Counted from the stretch's first letter, positions 51,490-60,160 are shown. The stretch is 64,000 nucleotides of DNA from Candidatus Mediterraneibacter merdipullorum (GCA_019117125.1 DXAL01000035.1:52618-116617); one strand, 5' to 3'. The notes: generated by a model not told the origin, from the sequence alone. Made by a program: numbers and translations.

Positions 51490-52371
51490 TCATTCTCTGA
51501 AAAATTTTTCCCGCACTTCTTCCGCAGGCATCTCCTGACCGGTGAACAGACGGAACGCTTCTGCGCCCTGCCAGAGCAGCATGCCGATGCCTCCCACCGC
51601 CGCGCGGCACCCGGCGGCCTTTGCCTCGCGGAGGAGGCGGGTCTCCCTGGGATTGTAGACGACATCCGCCACCGTCAGGTCACGGTGCAGATATTCCGCC
51701 GGAACCGGCGTCAGATCATCCATCGGGCACATGCCCACGCGGGTTCCATTGACAAGGATGTCGCTCCGGACAATCACCTCTCTGAGGAGGCTTTTGTCCT
51801 CCAGGTCCCCCACCGAAACCTCCCGGATGTCCAGACCCGCATTTCTTATCTTCTCCGCTGTCTTTACGGCATTCTCATAAGAGTGCCCGCTCCTGCGGTT
51901 CAGGATGGCGATTTCCTCTGCGCCGTCCAGCGCTGCCTGCACTGCCACAGCCGTTGCCGCGCCTCCGGCTCCCAGTATCGCGACCTTCTGTCCCCGGACG
52001 TCCGTCCCGTGTTCTTTCAGGCTTCGCAGGAAGCCGGTGCCATCGGTATTATATCCGGTTGTCGTGCCGTCTTCTTCTATCACCACGGTATTGCATGCGC
52101 CGATGAGCGCCGCCTCCGGCGACAGTCTGTCCACAAGGCGGGCCGCCTCTTTCTTACACGGCATCGTCACGTTGAACCCGCCCGCATGAAGGGTGCGCAG
52201 CGCCCGGAAAGCGTCCGCCGTCTTCTCCTCCGTCACGTCAAAGGCAAGATATGCCGCGTCGATGCCAAGCCGCTGAAAACTGTAGTTGTGCATCGCCGGG
52301 GAGCCCGAGTGCCCAACGGGAGAGCCAATCAGCGCGTAAAGTTTTGTGTGTCCACTGAGCCTTGCTTCCAT
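51490..52371 (-). CDS. aroE: Shikimate dehydrogenase
   Basis: 293 residues. The N-terminal substrate-binding domain opens with LYALIGSPVGHSGSPAMHN and contains the catalytic Lys in NVTMPCKKEAARL; NTDGTGF and the Rossmann motif ILGAGGAATAVAVQAAL follow, then LVNGTRVGM. It reduces 3-dehydroshikimate in aromatic amino-acid synthesis. It is alone on the minus strand, convergent with the HAD gene. Confidence 0.95.
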   Translation of the reverse strand: MEARLSGHTKLYALIGSPVGHSGSPAMHNYSFQRLGIDAAYLAFDVTEEKTADAFRALRTLHAGGFNVTMPCKKEAARLVDRLSPEAALIGACNTVVIEEDGTTTGYNTDGTGFLRSLKEHGTDVRGQKVAILGAGGAATAVAVQAALDGAEEIAILNRRSGHSYENAVKTAEKIRNAGLDIREVSVGDLEDKSLLREVIVRSDILVNGTRVGMCPMDDLTPVPAEYLHRDLTVADVVYNPRETRLLREAKAAGCRAAVGGIGMLLWQGAEAFRLFTGQEMPAEEVREKFFRE

Positions 52372-52485
52372 GTCTGTCTTACTCCTTCTGCAGTGCGTCC
52401 TGATTATCTAACCACACGCATTATATCACATACGGATAATAAAGTGGGGATGAAATATTCATATTTCCTCCTGTATTTGAGTTCT

Positions 52486-53235
52486 TTATTTCAAAGCGTT
52501 GTATGTCTCATCGTTTACCGCTTCCAGCCATTCATTGGAAGCGTCTTCACCGGGCAGTTCCACCGCCAGATGGGAAAACCAGCTGTCCTTTGCAGCGCCA
52601 TGCCAGTGTTTGACGCCCGCAGGAATCTCCACCGCATCGCCGGGATGCAGTTCCCTGGCTTCCCTGCCCCACTCCTGATACCATCCCCGGCCTTCGGTGC
52701 AGAGCAGGAGCTGTCCGCCGCCTTTCTGCGCTTTATGGATATGCCAGTTGTTGCGGCAGCCCGGCTCAAAGGTCACATTTGCAATATGAACGCCGCTCTG
52801 ACCGACCACAGGATTCAAGTAGCTCTGCCCTACAAAATACTGAGCATAGGCATCATTTGGCTGTCCAAGACCGAACATGCCGCCGTGCTGTTCCTCTTTC
52901 ACTTCATCCTCGTCCTTCCAGACCTCCTGTGCCAGACGAAATACCGCCCAGCCCTTGGGCCAGCCAACATAAAATGCGACATGCGTGATGATGGCTGCCG
53001 CTTCCGCTCTGGTCACTCCATGGGCTTTCGCGTTTTCCAGATGATACACCAGGGAAGAATCTGTAATCCCGGAGGACATCAGCGCCACCATCGTCACAAT
53101 ACATCGGGTTTTCAGGTCAATATCCTGGTTATTCCAGTTTTCTCCAAAGAGAACGTCATCGTTATAGTGGGCAAATTCCGGGGCAAAACCGCCCAGCTGG
53201 TCTCTGCCTGCTGTCTGTACAATTTTTTTACTCAT
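52486..53235 (-). CDS. Carboxymuconolactone decarboxylase-cupin fusion protein
   Basis: 249 residues from the ATG at 53235 (TGGAGGG upstream). The first part (about 20-110) is an AhpD/carboxymuconolactone decarboxylase-like helical domain (LKTRCIVTMVALMSSG and the helix with EAAAIITHVAFYVGWPKGW). The second (130-245) is a cupin with metal-binding His pattern NNWHIHKAQ...GQLLL and PAGVKHWHGA. The CMD part lacks the CXXC redox pair of AhpD, so a peroxidase role is unlikely. Such fusions are common in anaerobes; the substrate is unknown. It lies 37 bases downstream of the MerR regulator and is probably controlled by it. Confidence 0.88.
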   Translation of the reverse strand: MSKKIVQTAGRDQLGGFAPEFAHYNDDVLFGENWNNQDIDLKTRCIVTMVALMSSGITDSSLVYHLENAKAHGVTRAEAAAIITHVAFYVGWPKGWAVFRLAQEVWKDEDEVKEEQHGGMFGLGQPNDAYAQYFVGQSYLNPVVGQSGVHIANVTFEPGCRNNWHIHKAQKGGGQLLLCTEGRGWYQEWGREARELHPGDAVEIPAGVKHWHGAAKDSWFSHLAVELPGEDASNEWLEAVNDETYNALK

Positions 53236-53272
53236 CTTTTTTCCCTCCATTTTTATTTTCAATCTTTCCAAC

Positions 53273-53656
53273 TTACTGTTTCATATCATTCATTTCACAC
53301 TGCACAGAATCTGAAGTTTTATTAACGTCAAAAATAATATAATCCAGCTGATCCAGCAATCTCTGTTTCGAGTGGATACTTTCCAGAAGTTTTTGCCGCT
53401 GGCTGCGCAAATAAAGAAGCTTCTCCTCTTTTGTAACAGAGCTCTGCATGAGCCTCTGCATAAAACTGCGCAACGCGTCCGCTTCAGCGCCTGCATCTGT
53501 CAACACATTGATGATTCCGATATAATCCATCAAATCATCCGTGTATTCAATACGACCGTCCGGCTGTTTATGACAGTCAAACAATCCCTGTTCTTCATAA
53601 AGATGCAGTTTGTCAAGCGGAACACCAAAGTGTTCACTCGCCTGCCTGATATTCAT
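53273..53656 (-). CDS. MerR family transcriptional regulator
   Basis: 127 residues from the ATG at 53656, five bases after GGGGAGGGG. The N-terminal winged helix has MNIRQASEHFGVPLDKLHLYEEQGLF, the MerR DNA-binding pattern, followed by a coiled-coil dimerisation helix. There is no Cys cluster for metal sensing, so an organic or stress signal is more likely. It lies directly upstream of the CMD-cupin gene on the same strand. Confidence 0.88.
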   Translation of the reverse strand: MNIRQASEHFGVPLDKLHLYEEQGLFDCHKQPDGRIEYTDDLMDYIGIINVLTDAGAEADALRSFMQRLMQSSVTKEEKLLYLRSQRQKLLESIHSKQRLLDQLDYIIFDVNKTSDSVQCEMNDMKQ

Positions 53657-53723
53657 AGGCACCCCTCCCCATCTGATAAAAAAATGAGTGTCCAAAAATC
53701 TTTCCGATTTCCGGTACACTCAC

Positions 53724-53752
53724 ATTATAGGAAACGTTTTGAAATATGTAAA
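53724..53752 (-). promoter_or_regulatory. Promoter of the MerR-CMD/cupin operon
   Basis: On the minus strand TTTACA (53752-53747), 17 bases and TATAAT (53729-53724). Just downstream GAGTGT...ACACTC forms a loose inverted repeat. The spacer is 17 rather than the 19 bases usual for MerR-twisted promoters. Confidence 0.7.
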
Positions 53753-53772
53753 ATACCTGGTTTCTCTTATTG

Positions 53773-54648
53773 CTATGCTTTGTAAGCATTTCTGGCAAGT
53801 TCAATAAATTTCTGGACAGCCGCACTGGACGGCAGATATTTTTTCCATACCAATACGGAGGTATTGCTGATTTCCGGGGAAAGCGGACGAAAAACAAGAC
53901 CCGGATAATTTTTTAAGGCGCCTTCAATCACAAAGGCATATCCCAGACGGCGCTCCACCAGCAGCGCAGCGTTATCAATCAGGTCGTATGTGCAGATTAC
54001 ATTCAAATGGTCCGTGTCGCCGCCAAACCATGCTTTGGCTTCCCGCTCCACAATGCGCCAGCTTGCAATCAGCGGAAGCATTCGCAAATCAGCGGGCGTT
54101 ATACTGGTTTTTTGCGCCAGAGGAGCATCTTCCGGCATAAGGATTCCCCAGACATCTTTTTCGGGCAAACGGACAAAATCATACTTTTCCACTTCCACCG
54201 GCTCCATTAAAATGCCGACATCCAAAAGCCCCTTGTCCAGCTGGTCTTTGATTACCGCCGCCGTACCTGTGTGCAGCTCAAAACGCACATGCGGATACCG
54301 GTTTGAATATGTCTGTATCAGATTCGGCAGATTCTCAGAAACCACAGCAGACACACCGCTTCCGATTGAAATCAGCCCGGTCAGCTCTTCGCCGGAATCC
54401 TTGAATTCCAGCTCCGTCTTTTCTGCCAGAGACACCAGTTCTTCAGCCCGGCGGCGCAGCAGCATGCCCGCTTCCGTCAATACAATTTTCCGGTTTGTCC
54501 GCTCGAACAGCCTCGTATTTAATTCAGCCTCCAGTTCCGCCATCTGGCGGCTGAGCGTCGGCTGCGTGATATGTAAAATCTCCGCGGCACGGGTGATATT
54601 TTCTTCCCGCGCAACGGTTAAATAGTACCGTAAAACCCGAAGTTCCAT
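53773..54648 (-). CDS. LysR family transcriptional regulator
   Basis: 291 residues. The N-terminal helix-turn-helix reads LRVLRYYLTVAREENITRAAEILHITQPTLSRQMAELE, the LysR signature, followed by the linker helix and a periplasmic-binding-like effector domain from about residue 90. The ATG at 54648 is chosen because AGGTGG lies eight bases upstream; two earlier in-frame starts fall on or next to that site. It is upstream of the MerR and CMD-cupin genes on the same strand. Both regulators may control the CMD-cupin gene. Confidence 0.9.
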   Translation of the reverse strand: MELRVLRYYLTVAREENITRAAEILHITQPTLSRQMAELEAELNTRLFERTNRKIVLTEAGMLLRRRAEELVSLAEKTELEFKDSGEELTGLISIGSGVSAVVSENLPNLIQTYSNRYPHVRFELHTGTAAVIKDQLDKGLLDVGILMEPVEVEKYDFVRLPEKDVWGILMPEDAPLAQKTSITPADLRMLPLIASWRIVEREAKAWFGGDTDHLNVICTYDLIDNAALLVERRLGYAFVIEGALKNYPGLVFRPLSPEISNTSVLVWKKYLPSSAAVQKFIELARNAYKA

Positions 54649-54703
54649 TGACATTTCCACCTTTCACGACAGTATTGTACGAATTCTCTTATAAAATCAT
54701 TCA

Positions 54704-54952
54704 TCATTTTACTTTGTGTGCAGTGATAACGGTATAGCTGTACGCATTTATTGTAATGATACAATTATCAATCGTTATGTACCAGTTTTTCCCTTTTCTT
54801 ATAATTTCTGCATTAGGAAGACTGATTTTTTCTTTACACCATTCAATCACATTTTTTTCATTCAAAGATAACGCTAAGTTCTTTTTAATACGCATAACGC
54901 CGAGTTCTGTTGTATGAAGTCTCTCCAGGTTTTCCAGTAATTCATTTGCCAT
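54704..54952 (-). CDS. DUF3781 family protein
   Basis: 82 residues with the DUF3781 pattern: LLENLERLHTTELGVMRIKKNLAL at the N-terminus, VIEWCKEKI and NWYITIDNCIITINAYSYTVITAHK at the end. The function is unknown. The family occurs in accessory regions of Clostridia beside acetyltransferase genes, as here. The start follows GGGGGG. Base composition is AT-richer than the core genes of the window. Confidence 0.8.
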   Translation of the reverse strand: MANELLENLERLHTTELGVMRIKKNLALSLNEKNVIEWCKEKISLPNAEIIRKGKNWYITIDNCIITINAYSYTVITAHKVK

Positions 54953-55100
54953 ACTATTCCCCCCTAAATCTTTTCAACGCTCGTTGCATAAAGGTCAAGA
55001 ACCTGCCGGTACATCACCTTTTCAGACGAACAGATATCCCGTATGGGATTTTACTGCAGTCTGTGCGTACATCTCGTCACCTCGTCAAACTGGAAAATGT
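54953..55100 (-). other. Gap with a possible gene-end remnant
   Basis: A minus-strand frame ending at TAG near 54966 reads VMYRQVLDLYATSVEKI, which looks like the C-terminus of a lost gene; no start or family was identified. Confidence 0.3.
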
Positions 55101-55544
55101 TCATAACGGTCTTTTCAGGTAGACCATATCTACCAACTGAATACCGTTCTCAAATATTGGATGATCATAATTGTCTATAAAAAAGTTTGGTAAGCTATGA
55201 GAATAAACGAAGCCGCACTTTTCATAGAACGGAATCGTCAAAGGACTATCACCGGTTCCGACCTGCACAACGGTATACTGTCCTTTATATTTATTGACAA
55301 CAAAATCAATCATCGCTTTTGCATATCCTTTACCTTGGTACTCCGGAACTGTCGCAATGTTTTTTATCTCCAGCACACCATTTCCTTCATCGGTTACAAC
55401 ACACTCGCACTTAATGCCATCATCATCAAGAATGTACATCCTGCCCCTGGAAAGATAACGATCTATCATATCTTCTTGCTCATCCGCTAATAACAATAAA
55501 TCGAGATACTGTTTCTTATCAGTCAAAATCTCAATAACACTCAT
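55101..55544 (-). CDS. GNAT family N-acetyltransferase
   Basis: 147 residues. The acetyl-CoA site is the motif A segment ATVPEYQGKGYAKAMIDF near residue 78; later GTGDSPLTIPFYEKCGFVYSH gives the typical strand-helix before the C-terminal strand. The substrate is unknown. The ATG at 55544 is preceded by AGGTG; an upstream TTG is a weaker choice. Part of a run of small genes on the same strand. Confidence 0.88.
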   Translation of the reverse strand: MSVIEILTDKKQYLDLLLLADEQEDMIDRYLSRGRMYILDDDGIKCECVVTDEGNGVLEIKNIATVPEYQGKGYAKAMIDFVVNKYKGQYTVVQVGTGDSPLTIPFYEKCGFVYSHSLPNFFIDNYDHPIFENGIQLVDMVYLKRPL

Positions 55545-55568
55545 GCCACACACCTGCAAAATAAATTT

Positions 55569-56081
55569 TTACGTAATCCCAAATTCCCCTGCATATCGCA
55601 TTACTCCGCAAGCCTCCGGTGCATCTTCCCTCAGCTTATATGCCATGAAATTCTTCTTCGGCACGTCAAAGGGTGCCTGTATGCCAACGGTATCAGCCGG
55701 AACATATCCGAATTTGGGATAATAATTTTCGCTGCCCAGTACAACAGAATACGCAAAGCCAAGGTCAGCTGCAATCCTATGTCCCTCTTTTACCAATGCC
55801 GTACCGATTCCTTTTCTTTGGTACTCTGGGATTACAGAAAGCGGAGCAAGCGCAAGAACCGGAATATCTCCAACCCACGCTTTTGTAAACATAACGTGTC
55901 CGACAATGATTCCATCTATTTCCACAACGAGCGACAGCTCGGAGATATAGGAATCCCCGTTTCTAAGAGCATTGACCAGATCCTGCTCGTTGCCGTCCGC
56001 ATGGTCAGCGCTCTCAAAAGCTGTCTTTACCACATCATAAATACTTTCGTAATCACTTTTATTTTCTCTTCGTATCAGCAT
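55569..56081 (-). CDS. GNAT family N-acetyltransferase
   Basis: 170 residues. Motif A is LSVIPEYQRKGIGTALVKEGHRIA near residue 81, followed by VVLGSENYYPKFGYVPAD, a pattern seen in the predicted N-acetyltransferase subgroup with a C-terminal GNAT extension. The substrate is unknown. Its ATG lies within the stop-codon region of the ACT-domain gene (7-base overlap), so the two are coupled. Confidence 0.9.
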   Translation of the reverse strand: MLIRRENKSDYESIYDVVKTAFESADHADGNEQDLVNALRNGDSYISELSLVVEIDGIIVGHVMFTKAWVGDIPVLALAPLSVIPEYQRKGIGTALVKEGHRIAADLGFAYSVVLGSENYYPKFGYVPADTVGIQAPFDVPKKNFMAYKLREDAPEACGVMRYAGEFGIT

Positions 56082-56473
56082 GCGGATTCCCCTGTCACAA
56101 TCTGATATTCTGCCTGACCAAGCACACTTAATGCCTCCATCTCATATTCTGCCTTTACCAACACATAGTCTGTATTAAAAGTGGATATGGCAAATATCGG
56201 TATATTCTTTTCTGCTAGATGAGAAGCAATCTTGGCCAGTATGCCGGTCAGAGAAAAGTCCAGCAAACCCTCTATCCGAAAAGCTCTCCATCCATCCTCT
56301 CGGTCTGTGGTGTTATCTGGAGCATCCTTTGTAAGACAGACAACCGATTTTTCTTCATCTGTTTTCCCGATAAAAATAAATTCTGATTCCAAATTCACTT
56401 GTGAAAAATCGTGAACTTTACATACAGTGAAATCCTCGTTTATCTTTTTAATCTGAATCTCACTAATCCTCAT
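56075..56473 (-). CDS. ACT-domain protein
   Basis: 132 residues. Two ACT-like halves are suggested by the C-terminal SLTGILAKIASHLAEKNIPIFAISTFNTDYVLVK, the usual ACT_7 pattern of CASTOR-like amino-acid-binding proteins. It probably binds an amino acid as an allosteric effector. It overlaps the TIGR04076 gene by 11 bases upstream and the acetyltransferase downstream, forming a coupled operon. Confidence 0.82.
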   Translation of the reverse strand: MRISEIQIKKINEDFTVCKVHDFSQVNLESEFIFIGKTDEEKSVVCLTKDAPDNTTDREDGWRAFRIEGLLDFSLTGILAKIASHLAEKNIPIFAISTFNTDYVLVKAEYEMEALSVLGQAEYQIVTGESAC

Positions 56474-56858
56474 AATCTATCCTCTCAATTCTAAAGATAA
56501 CCGGTCTTGTCCCGTCCGAACAACAGGCGATCATCTCATTCTCACGCTCCATCCAGCCCTTCATGATAGAGCCGCCCTGCAGCCCGGTATAAATATATCT
56601 GCTGATGGCATCCCAAAGCTCGGAGCAGTGGGGCATCTTCGGTCCGCCTGCCACCGTATCCGGATCGGCTGATGTTTTCACAAGGGTATTCAGTCCCATA
56701 TGCCAGAAATCATCCCGCTCATCATCTCGGTAAAAAATAAACTCGTCCCCAACGTTATAGCATGGGCATGCACCGGAATTTGGATCAGCACAGTACTGCT
56801 GCTGAAGCTCCGGGTACAGTTTCTTGTCTATTACGGTCAGTTTTACTTTGTGTTTCAT
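56463..56858 (-). CDS. TIGR04076 family protein
   Basis: 131 residues. MKHKVKLTVIDKKLYPELQQQY and the Cys-rich CADPNSGACPCYNVGDEF, then MPHCSELWDAISRYIYTGLQGG match the TIGR04076 family, a small Clostridia protein of unknown function with conserved cysteines. It is coupled to the ACT-domain gene. The C-terminus (VIFRIERID) is typical of the family. Confidence 0.82.
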   Translation of the reverse strand: MKHKVKLTVIDKKLYPELQQQYCADPNSGACPCYNVGDEFIFYRDDERDDFWHMGLNTLVKTSADPDTVAGGPKMPHCSELWDAISRYIYTGLQGGSIMKGWMERENEMIACCSDGTRPVIFRIERIDYED

Positions 56859-56880
56859 ATCATAGCTCCTTCCATAGATT

Positions 56881-57339
56881 TCATCGAGATTTAAAATGCT
56901 CTGCCTCCAGCACCCATTCGTTCCTAATTTCCCACAAGGTTGCCTGAGTGCTTAGCGGTATATCCTCTTCTCCAGCATACTTATAAGTGAAATCAAATAT
57001 CTTTTCCCAACTGTCCTGTTTTTCTGTTTCAGAGCACTCCTCAATTTCACCATTTTCATCAAACCTAAGTGGCGTATCATTAAGAACGAAATGCCAGTAG
57101 TCAAAGTCTGAAAGCAATACAAATTTCTCCGGCACATCTACAGTAAGCAGTACAATAGGAGTGCCTTTTGCTCCATATCCTTTATTATGTGTCCGCATAT
57201 CCGGACGTTTTCGCTTTCCTTCCCACTGATACCATGCCCACACGGGATATGTAACACCATGTGGAGGTACACTAAGTCGTTTTTGCATCTGTTCCGACAT
57301 CCAACGATATGAACGGGCAAAGCAGTCCTCATCCGGCAA
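56881..57339 (-). CDS. DUF3841 family protein, probably 5'-truncated
   Basis: About 152 residues. The body matches DUF3841: SYRWMSEQMQKR, YPVWAWYQWEGKRKRPD, VLLTVDVPEKFVLLSDFDYWHFVLN and the C-terminal ATLWEIRNEWVLEAEHF. Members normally begin about 30 residues earlier with a segment resembling the start of an ADP-ribosyl-like fold. Here the only start is a TTG without a good ribosome site and the frame is closed by TAA about 35 bases upstream. The gene therefore looks like a truncated remnant. Confidence 0.7.
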   Translation of the reverse strand: MPDEDCFARSYRWMSEQMQKRLSVPPHGVTYPVWAWYQWEGKRKRPDMRTHNKGYGAKGTPIVLLTVDVPEKFVLLSDFDYWHFVLNDTPLRFDENGEIEECSETEKQDSWEKIFDFTYKYAGEEDIPLSTQATLWEIRNEWVLEAEHFKSR

Positions 57340-57404
57340 ATATTTATCATCCGCTCTCAGATACCCCTTTTACAGACTGTCGTGTATATTGCTGCGCCAT
57401 AATA

Positions 57405-57620
57405 CTACTCCTCCTCGCGTTTTACATAGGTCAACTCAACATCGTATCCCAGCTTTTCCATCAGCTGTAGAAAGGTCTTATTGACAATTTTTTCGTTATT
57501 CCTTATGAGCCGACTGACATACGGTGCCGAAGTTCCTATTTCTTCTGCCAGTTTTGCTTGGGTAACATCGCCCTCTATACATTTCACTTTTACATCGACT
57601 TCTACATTATTCTTCAGCAT
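57405..57620 (-). CDS. Small XRE-family helix-turn-helix protein
   Basis: 71 residues from the ATG at 57620 (AAAGGAG upstream). The helix-turn-helix covers residues 17-55 (TQAKLAEEIGTSAPYVSRLIRNNEKIVN). The length and the C-terminal YDVELTYVKREEE resemble small phage or plasmid-type regulators. No partner is seen. It borders the repeat-rich non-coding stretch to its right and may mark the edge of the mobile segment. Confidence 0.82.
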   Translation of the reverse strand: MLKNNVEVDVKVKCIEGDVTQAKLAEEIGTSAPYVSRLIRNNEKIVNKTFLQLMEKLGYDVELTYVKREEE

Positions 57621-57699
57621 TCCGACTCTCCTTTGCTGTAGTAACATATATTACACTCACACTACAATTTATTGTATCACAGATTTATGAATTTTTCTA

Positions 57700-58045
57700 C
57701 CCCTTAACGAAAAAGGTATGTTGATAGCTCTCTAAAAAGAAACCATAGCACATCTTAACGATAGCCCTACTCTGTAACGATAGCTTTTCTATCGTTACAG
57801 AGTACCACCAAAATGGTGAACCGCCTTGTCAAAACCGCCATTTTGCCTATGCCACCACAGTGCTGAAAATAGAAAAACCGCCCAGAAACGGCGGATTTAC
57901 GGCATTTTTGAGGGTATGGAATTGTATCAATCTCGGCGTGGTTTTGTCCGTTGCCATACCGAAATTGATACAATGTAACGATGCACCGGATACCCCATTA
58001 ACGATGAACACGCCACCCCTTTAACGATAGTAAACAGGTGCAAGG
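57700..58045. repeat. Repeat-rich non-coding stretch at the left of the DGR cargo
   Basis: No gene is seen. At least six copies of a TAACGAT(AG) motif occur (57754, 57775, 57789 inverted, 57976, 57999, 58022 regions, with a degraded one near 57703). There is a perfect 15-base hairpin, ACTCTGTAACGATAG (57769-57783) against 57789-57803. ATTGTATCAAT (57921-57931) is matched by ATTGATACAAT (57964-57974), and GGTATGG/CCATACC and CCGCC/GGCGG stems also occur. Clusters like this are found at element ends, transfer origins or replication control sites; the role is undecided. Confidence 0.6.
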
Positions 58046-58108
58046 GTAACAGAAGGGGCATACTTATGAAACTGCCCTGCGGTTATTCGCCGCAGGGCAG
58101 TGTTGGTA

Positions 58109-60160
58109 TTATCTGTTTTGCTTTTTCCATCGTCTGTAGATTACGGTACCTGTAAGACCAGCGCTTGATGCCAGCGCCAGAATGATCCAGAGCAGGTAAT
58201 TGGAATTATCTCCCGTAGGAGGAGCTTCGTTTGTTCCTGATGGTTCTTCCTTGTCTGTCGGTGTCGTTGCATCCGGTTTCTCGGTCGGCTGGGAAGGATC
58301 GCCTGTCGTTCCAGTTGCTGGGATTTCAACTGCGTCCTTTTTGTAGCCGCATACGGTACATTCCTCATGCCTGGAGCCTGCCTGCGTAGCGGTAGCTTCC
58401 GTATCAATTACCCACTTAAAGGTATGTTCCGCCTTGTTTATGGTTTCGCCGCATTCACAGGTATTCCAATGGTTGGTTTCGTCATACTGCCAGTCGCCTT
58501 CTGCCACGCAGGTGTGTGCGGCAATTGTGACAGTCACAGCGGTGGATGCAAGAGCTGTTCCGTCTGCCTTTACACGGACTTCATAGGCTCCGTTGGTAAG
58601 TCCCGTAACGGAATTACCGGGAACGTCCGTCCAAACGGAAGCCGTGGACAGCTTATATTCCATTGTGCTGTCAACGCCCGTGATCTGTCCATCGTTCTGT
58701 TCGCTTGTGGTGCAGTCCACTGCAAGAACGCCTGTTGGCGGCTCCGCCTGCGTCACGTCAATGGTCTGCACTGCGGAGTCGGAAGTCGTTATACCGTTCC
58801 CTGGTTTGTACACCTTTACATCATTTGACGCTGTTACGCCGGTAATCGGCATTGTTGTATCAGTAATACCATTCCATGTACTGCCGCCGTCCACGCTGTA
58901 TTTCATAGAAACATCCACGTCCGAAAGGACGCCGCCGTTATCACTTGCGGCGGTAAACGTGGCGTTTGGCGTTGTTTCCAGCGACAGGGGGACTTTCAGA
59001 TTAATCGTTTGAAAAGAGCTGGCATAGTCTGTTTTATAGTTGCCGTTGCACTGCTCGGAAAACACCTCCAGCTTATAATCTCCGGCCGCAAGGCCTGACG
59101 GAAGGCTGACCGTAGCCGTGCCGCTTTCGCTGTCCTGGGCGATATTTCCGTAGTAAAGAACGGTGTTACTGCTGTCACAGAGCAGGACAGAAACATATTC
59201 TTTTTCGCCTGTCTCTGCACCCGAATAGCTAATCTGTACGCTGTCGCCCGCCTGAGCGGAAACGTTTGTCTGTCCGTTCACATTGGCTGAAAATCTGCGG
59301 CTTTCATCCTTTAGTGTTAATTTCCATTCGTTTCCGGTATAATCTCCAATTTCAAAAATCGATCCGGCTGCTTCGCCGCCTTGATTACCGCCGCTTGCAG
59401 CGGAGGAGATTTTTCCGCCTTCGGCGGCAGATATGAAGAGGACAGAGTTCAGATCTAAATTAAAAGCGGGGCGCGCAGCCCAGTCGTGGTCCACATTGTG
59501 AATGTACACTTGGCCGTGAGCGTAGACGAGGCCCGCACTGCTCGTAATGCCGGCGTAGGGCGAGCGGAGCCACCACACACCGGCTCTATTGCCATAATTG
59601 GCAATACGCGCATTGTCATCGGTAAAACCGTATGCGCTGTTTTCCGCTTCCTCTGCCGAGAGGAAAAATACCTTGTCGCCGTTTAAGATATTTTCAGAAG
59701 CGGCAAATGGTACTCTATATGTACTGCTGCTGGTAAACTCTGTATCGCTTTTCGTGGTTTCTAAAACCGCGTTTTGCTCTTTACTACTGAAATTATTACT
59801 GTAAAAGTTTTTACACCACGTTTGCGCCGTACTATTTTGCCATACTTTGCTGTCGCTTCCGCTATTGTCAAAATACACGCCTCCATAAGTATCCGTCCCA
59901 AGCAACACATCAGAGAGCAGGAACAGACCTTCGTTTTGGGTGTTGGTCTGCTCGTCCAATACCCGCCATTTTATGGGGCTATTGTCCCATTCGCCGTAAT
60001 AGATATAGTCATATCCATTTGTACTGTCATAGCCGCTGATGTTGCTTGCGCCAAGCTGAATAGCCTTATCGTTATTGGCCGCAAAAGCCGCTGTGGGCAT
60101 AATCCCTACTACAAGGCAGATTGCAAGTAGTAAACTTAAAATCCTTCTTTTGGGTTTCAT
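58109..60160 (-). CDS. Surface-anchored DGR target protein with internal variable region
   Basis: 683 residues. Signal peptide 1-28 (cut after AAFA). Residues about 30-245 resemble the DUF6273/C-type-lectin-like domain: DYIYYGEWDNSPIKWRVLD, VWWLRSP and WAARPAFNLDLNSVLF. Residues 196-232 are the variable repeat, rich in Tyr, Ser, His, Gly and Asp at template Asn positions. Further on are Ig-like or fibronectin-like beta segments (about 270-540), a Cys-containing CEC/CTVC segment, a Pro/Thr-rich stalk, the sortase-like PPTGD motif, a membrane helix and RRWKKQNR. It is therefore displayed on the cell wall. The ribosome site AGGAGGAGG is strong. The variable region is internal, not at the C-terminus as in many DGR targets. 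Confidence 0.92.
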   Translation of the reverse strand: MKPKRRILSLLLAICLVVGIMPTAAFAANNDKAIQLGASNISGYDSTNGYDYIYYGEWDNSPIKWRVLDEQTNTQNEGLFLLSDVLLGTDTYGGVYFDNSGSDSKVWQNSTAQTWCKNFYSNNFSSKEQNAVLETTKSDTEFTSSSTYRVPFAASENILNGDKVFFLSAEEAENSAYGFTDDNARIANYGNRAGVWWLRSPYAGITSSAGLVYAHGQVYIHNVDHDWAARPAFNLDLNSVLFISAAEGGKISSAASGGNQGGEAAGSIFEIGDYTGNEWKLTLKDESRRFSANVNGQTNVSAQAGDSVQISYSGAETGEKEYVSVLLCDSSNTVLYYGNIAQDSESGTATVSLPSGLAAGDYKLEVFSEQCNGNYKTDYASSFQTINLKVPLSLETTPNATFTAASDNGGVLSDVDVSMKYSVDGGSTWNGITDTTMPITGVTASNDVKVYKPGNGITTSDSAVQTIDVTQAEPPTGVLAVDCTTSEQNDGQITGVDSTMEYKLSTASVWTDVPGNSVTGLTNGAYEVRVKADGTALASTAVTVTIAAHTCVAEGDWQYDETNHWNTCECGETINKAEHTFKWVIDTEATATQAGSRHEECTVCGYKKDAVEIPATGTTGDPSQPTEKPDATTPTDKEEPSGTNEAPPTGDNSNYLLWIILALASSAGLTGTVIYRRWKKQNR
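59466..59575 (-). repeat. DGR variable repeat (VR)
   Basis: 110 bases inside the target gene (codons about 196-232). Aligned without gaps to the template repeat at 60336-60445 it shows 20 differences; 17 lie at adenines of the template coding strand and three at other bases (two C, one T). Fifteen of sixteen template AAY codons are changed (to Tyr, Gly, Ile, Ser, Ala, His, Gln, Asp). The 3' end is an unmutated GC-rich block (GCTGCGCGCCCCGC), as expected of an initiation-of-mutagenic-homology site. Confidence 0.95.

Noticed and set aside
57700..58045. Plasmid replication origin
   Set aside because: Iteron-like motifs are present, but no replication initiator gene is nearby, so only a repeat cluster is reported.
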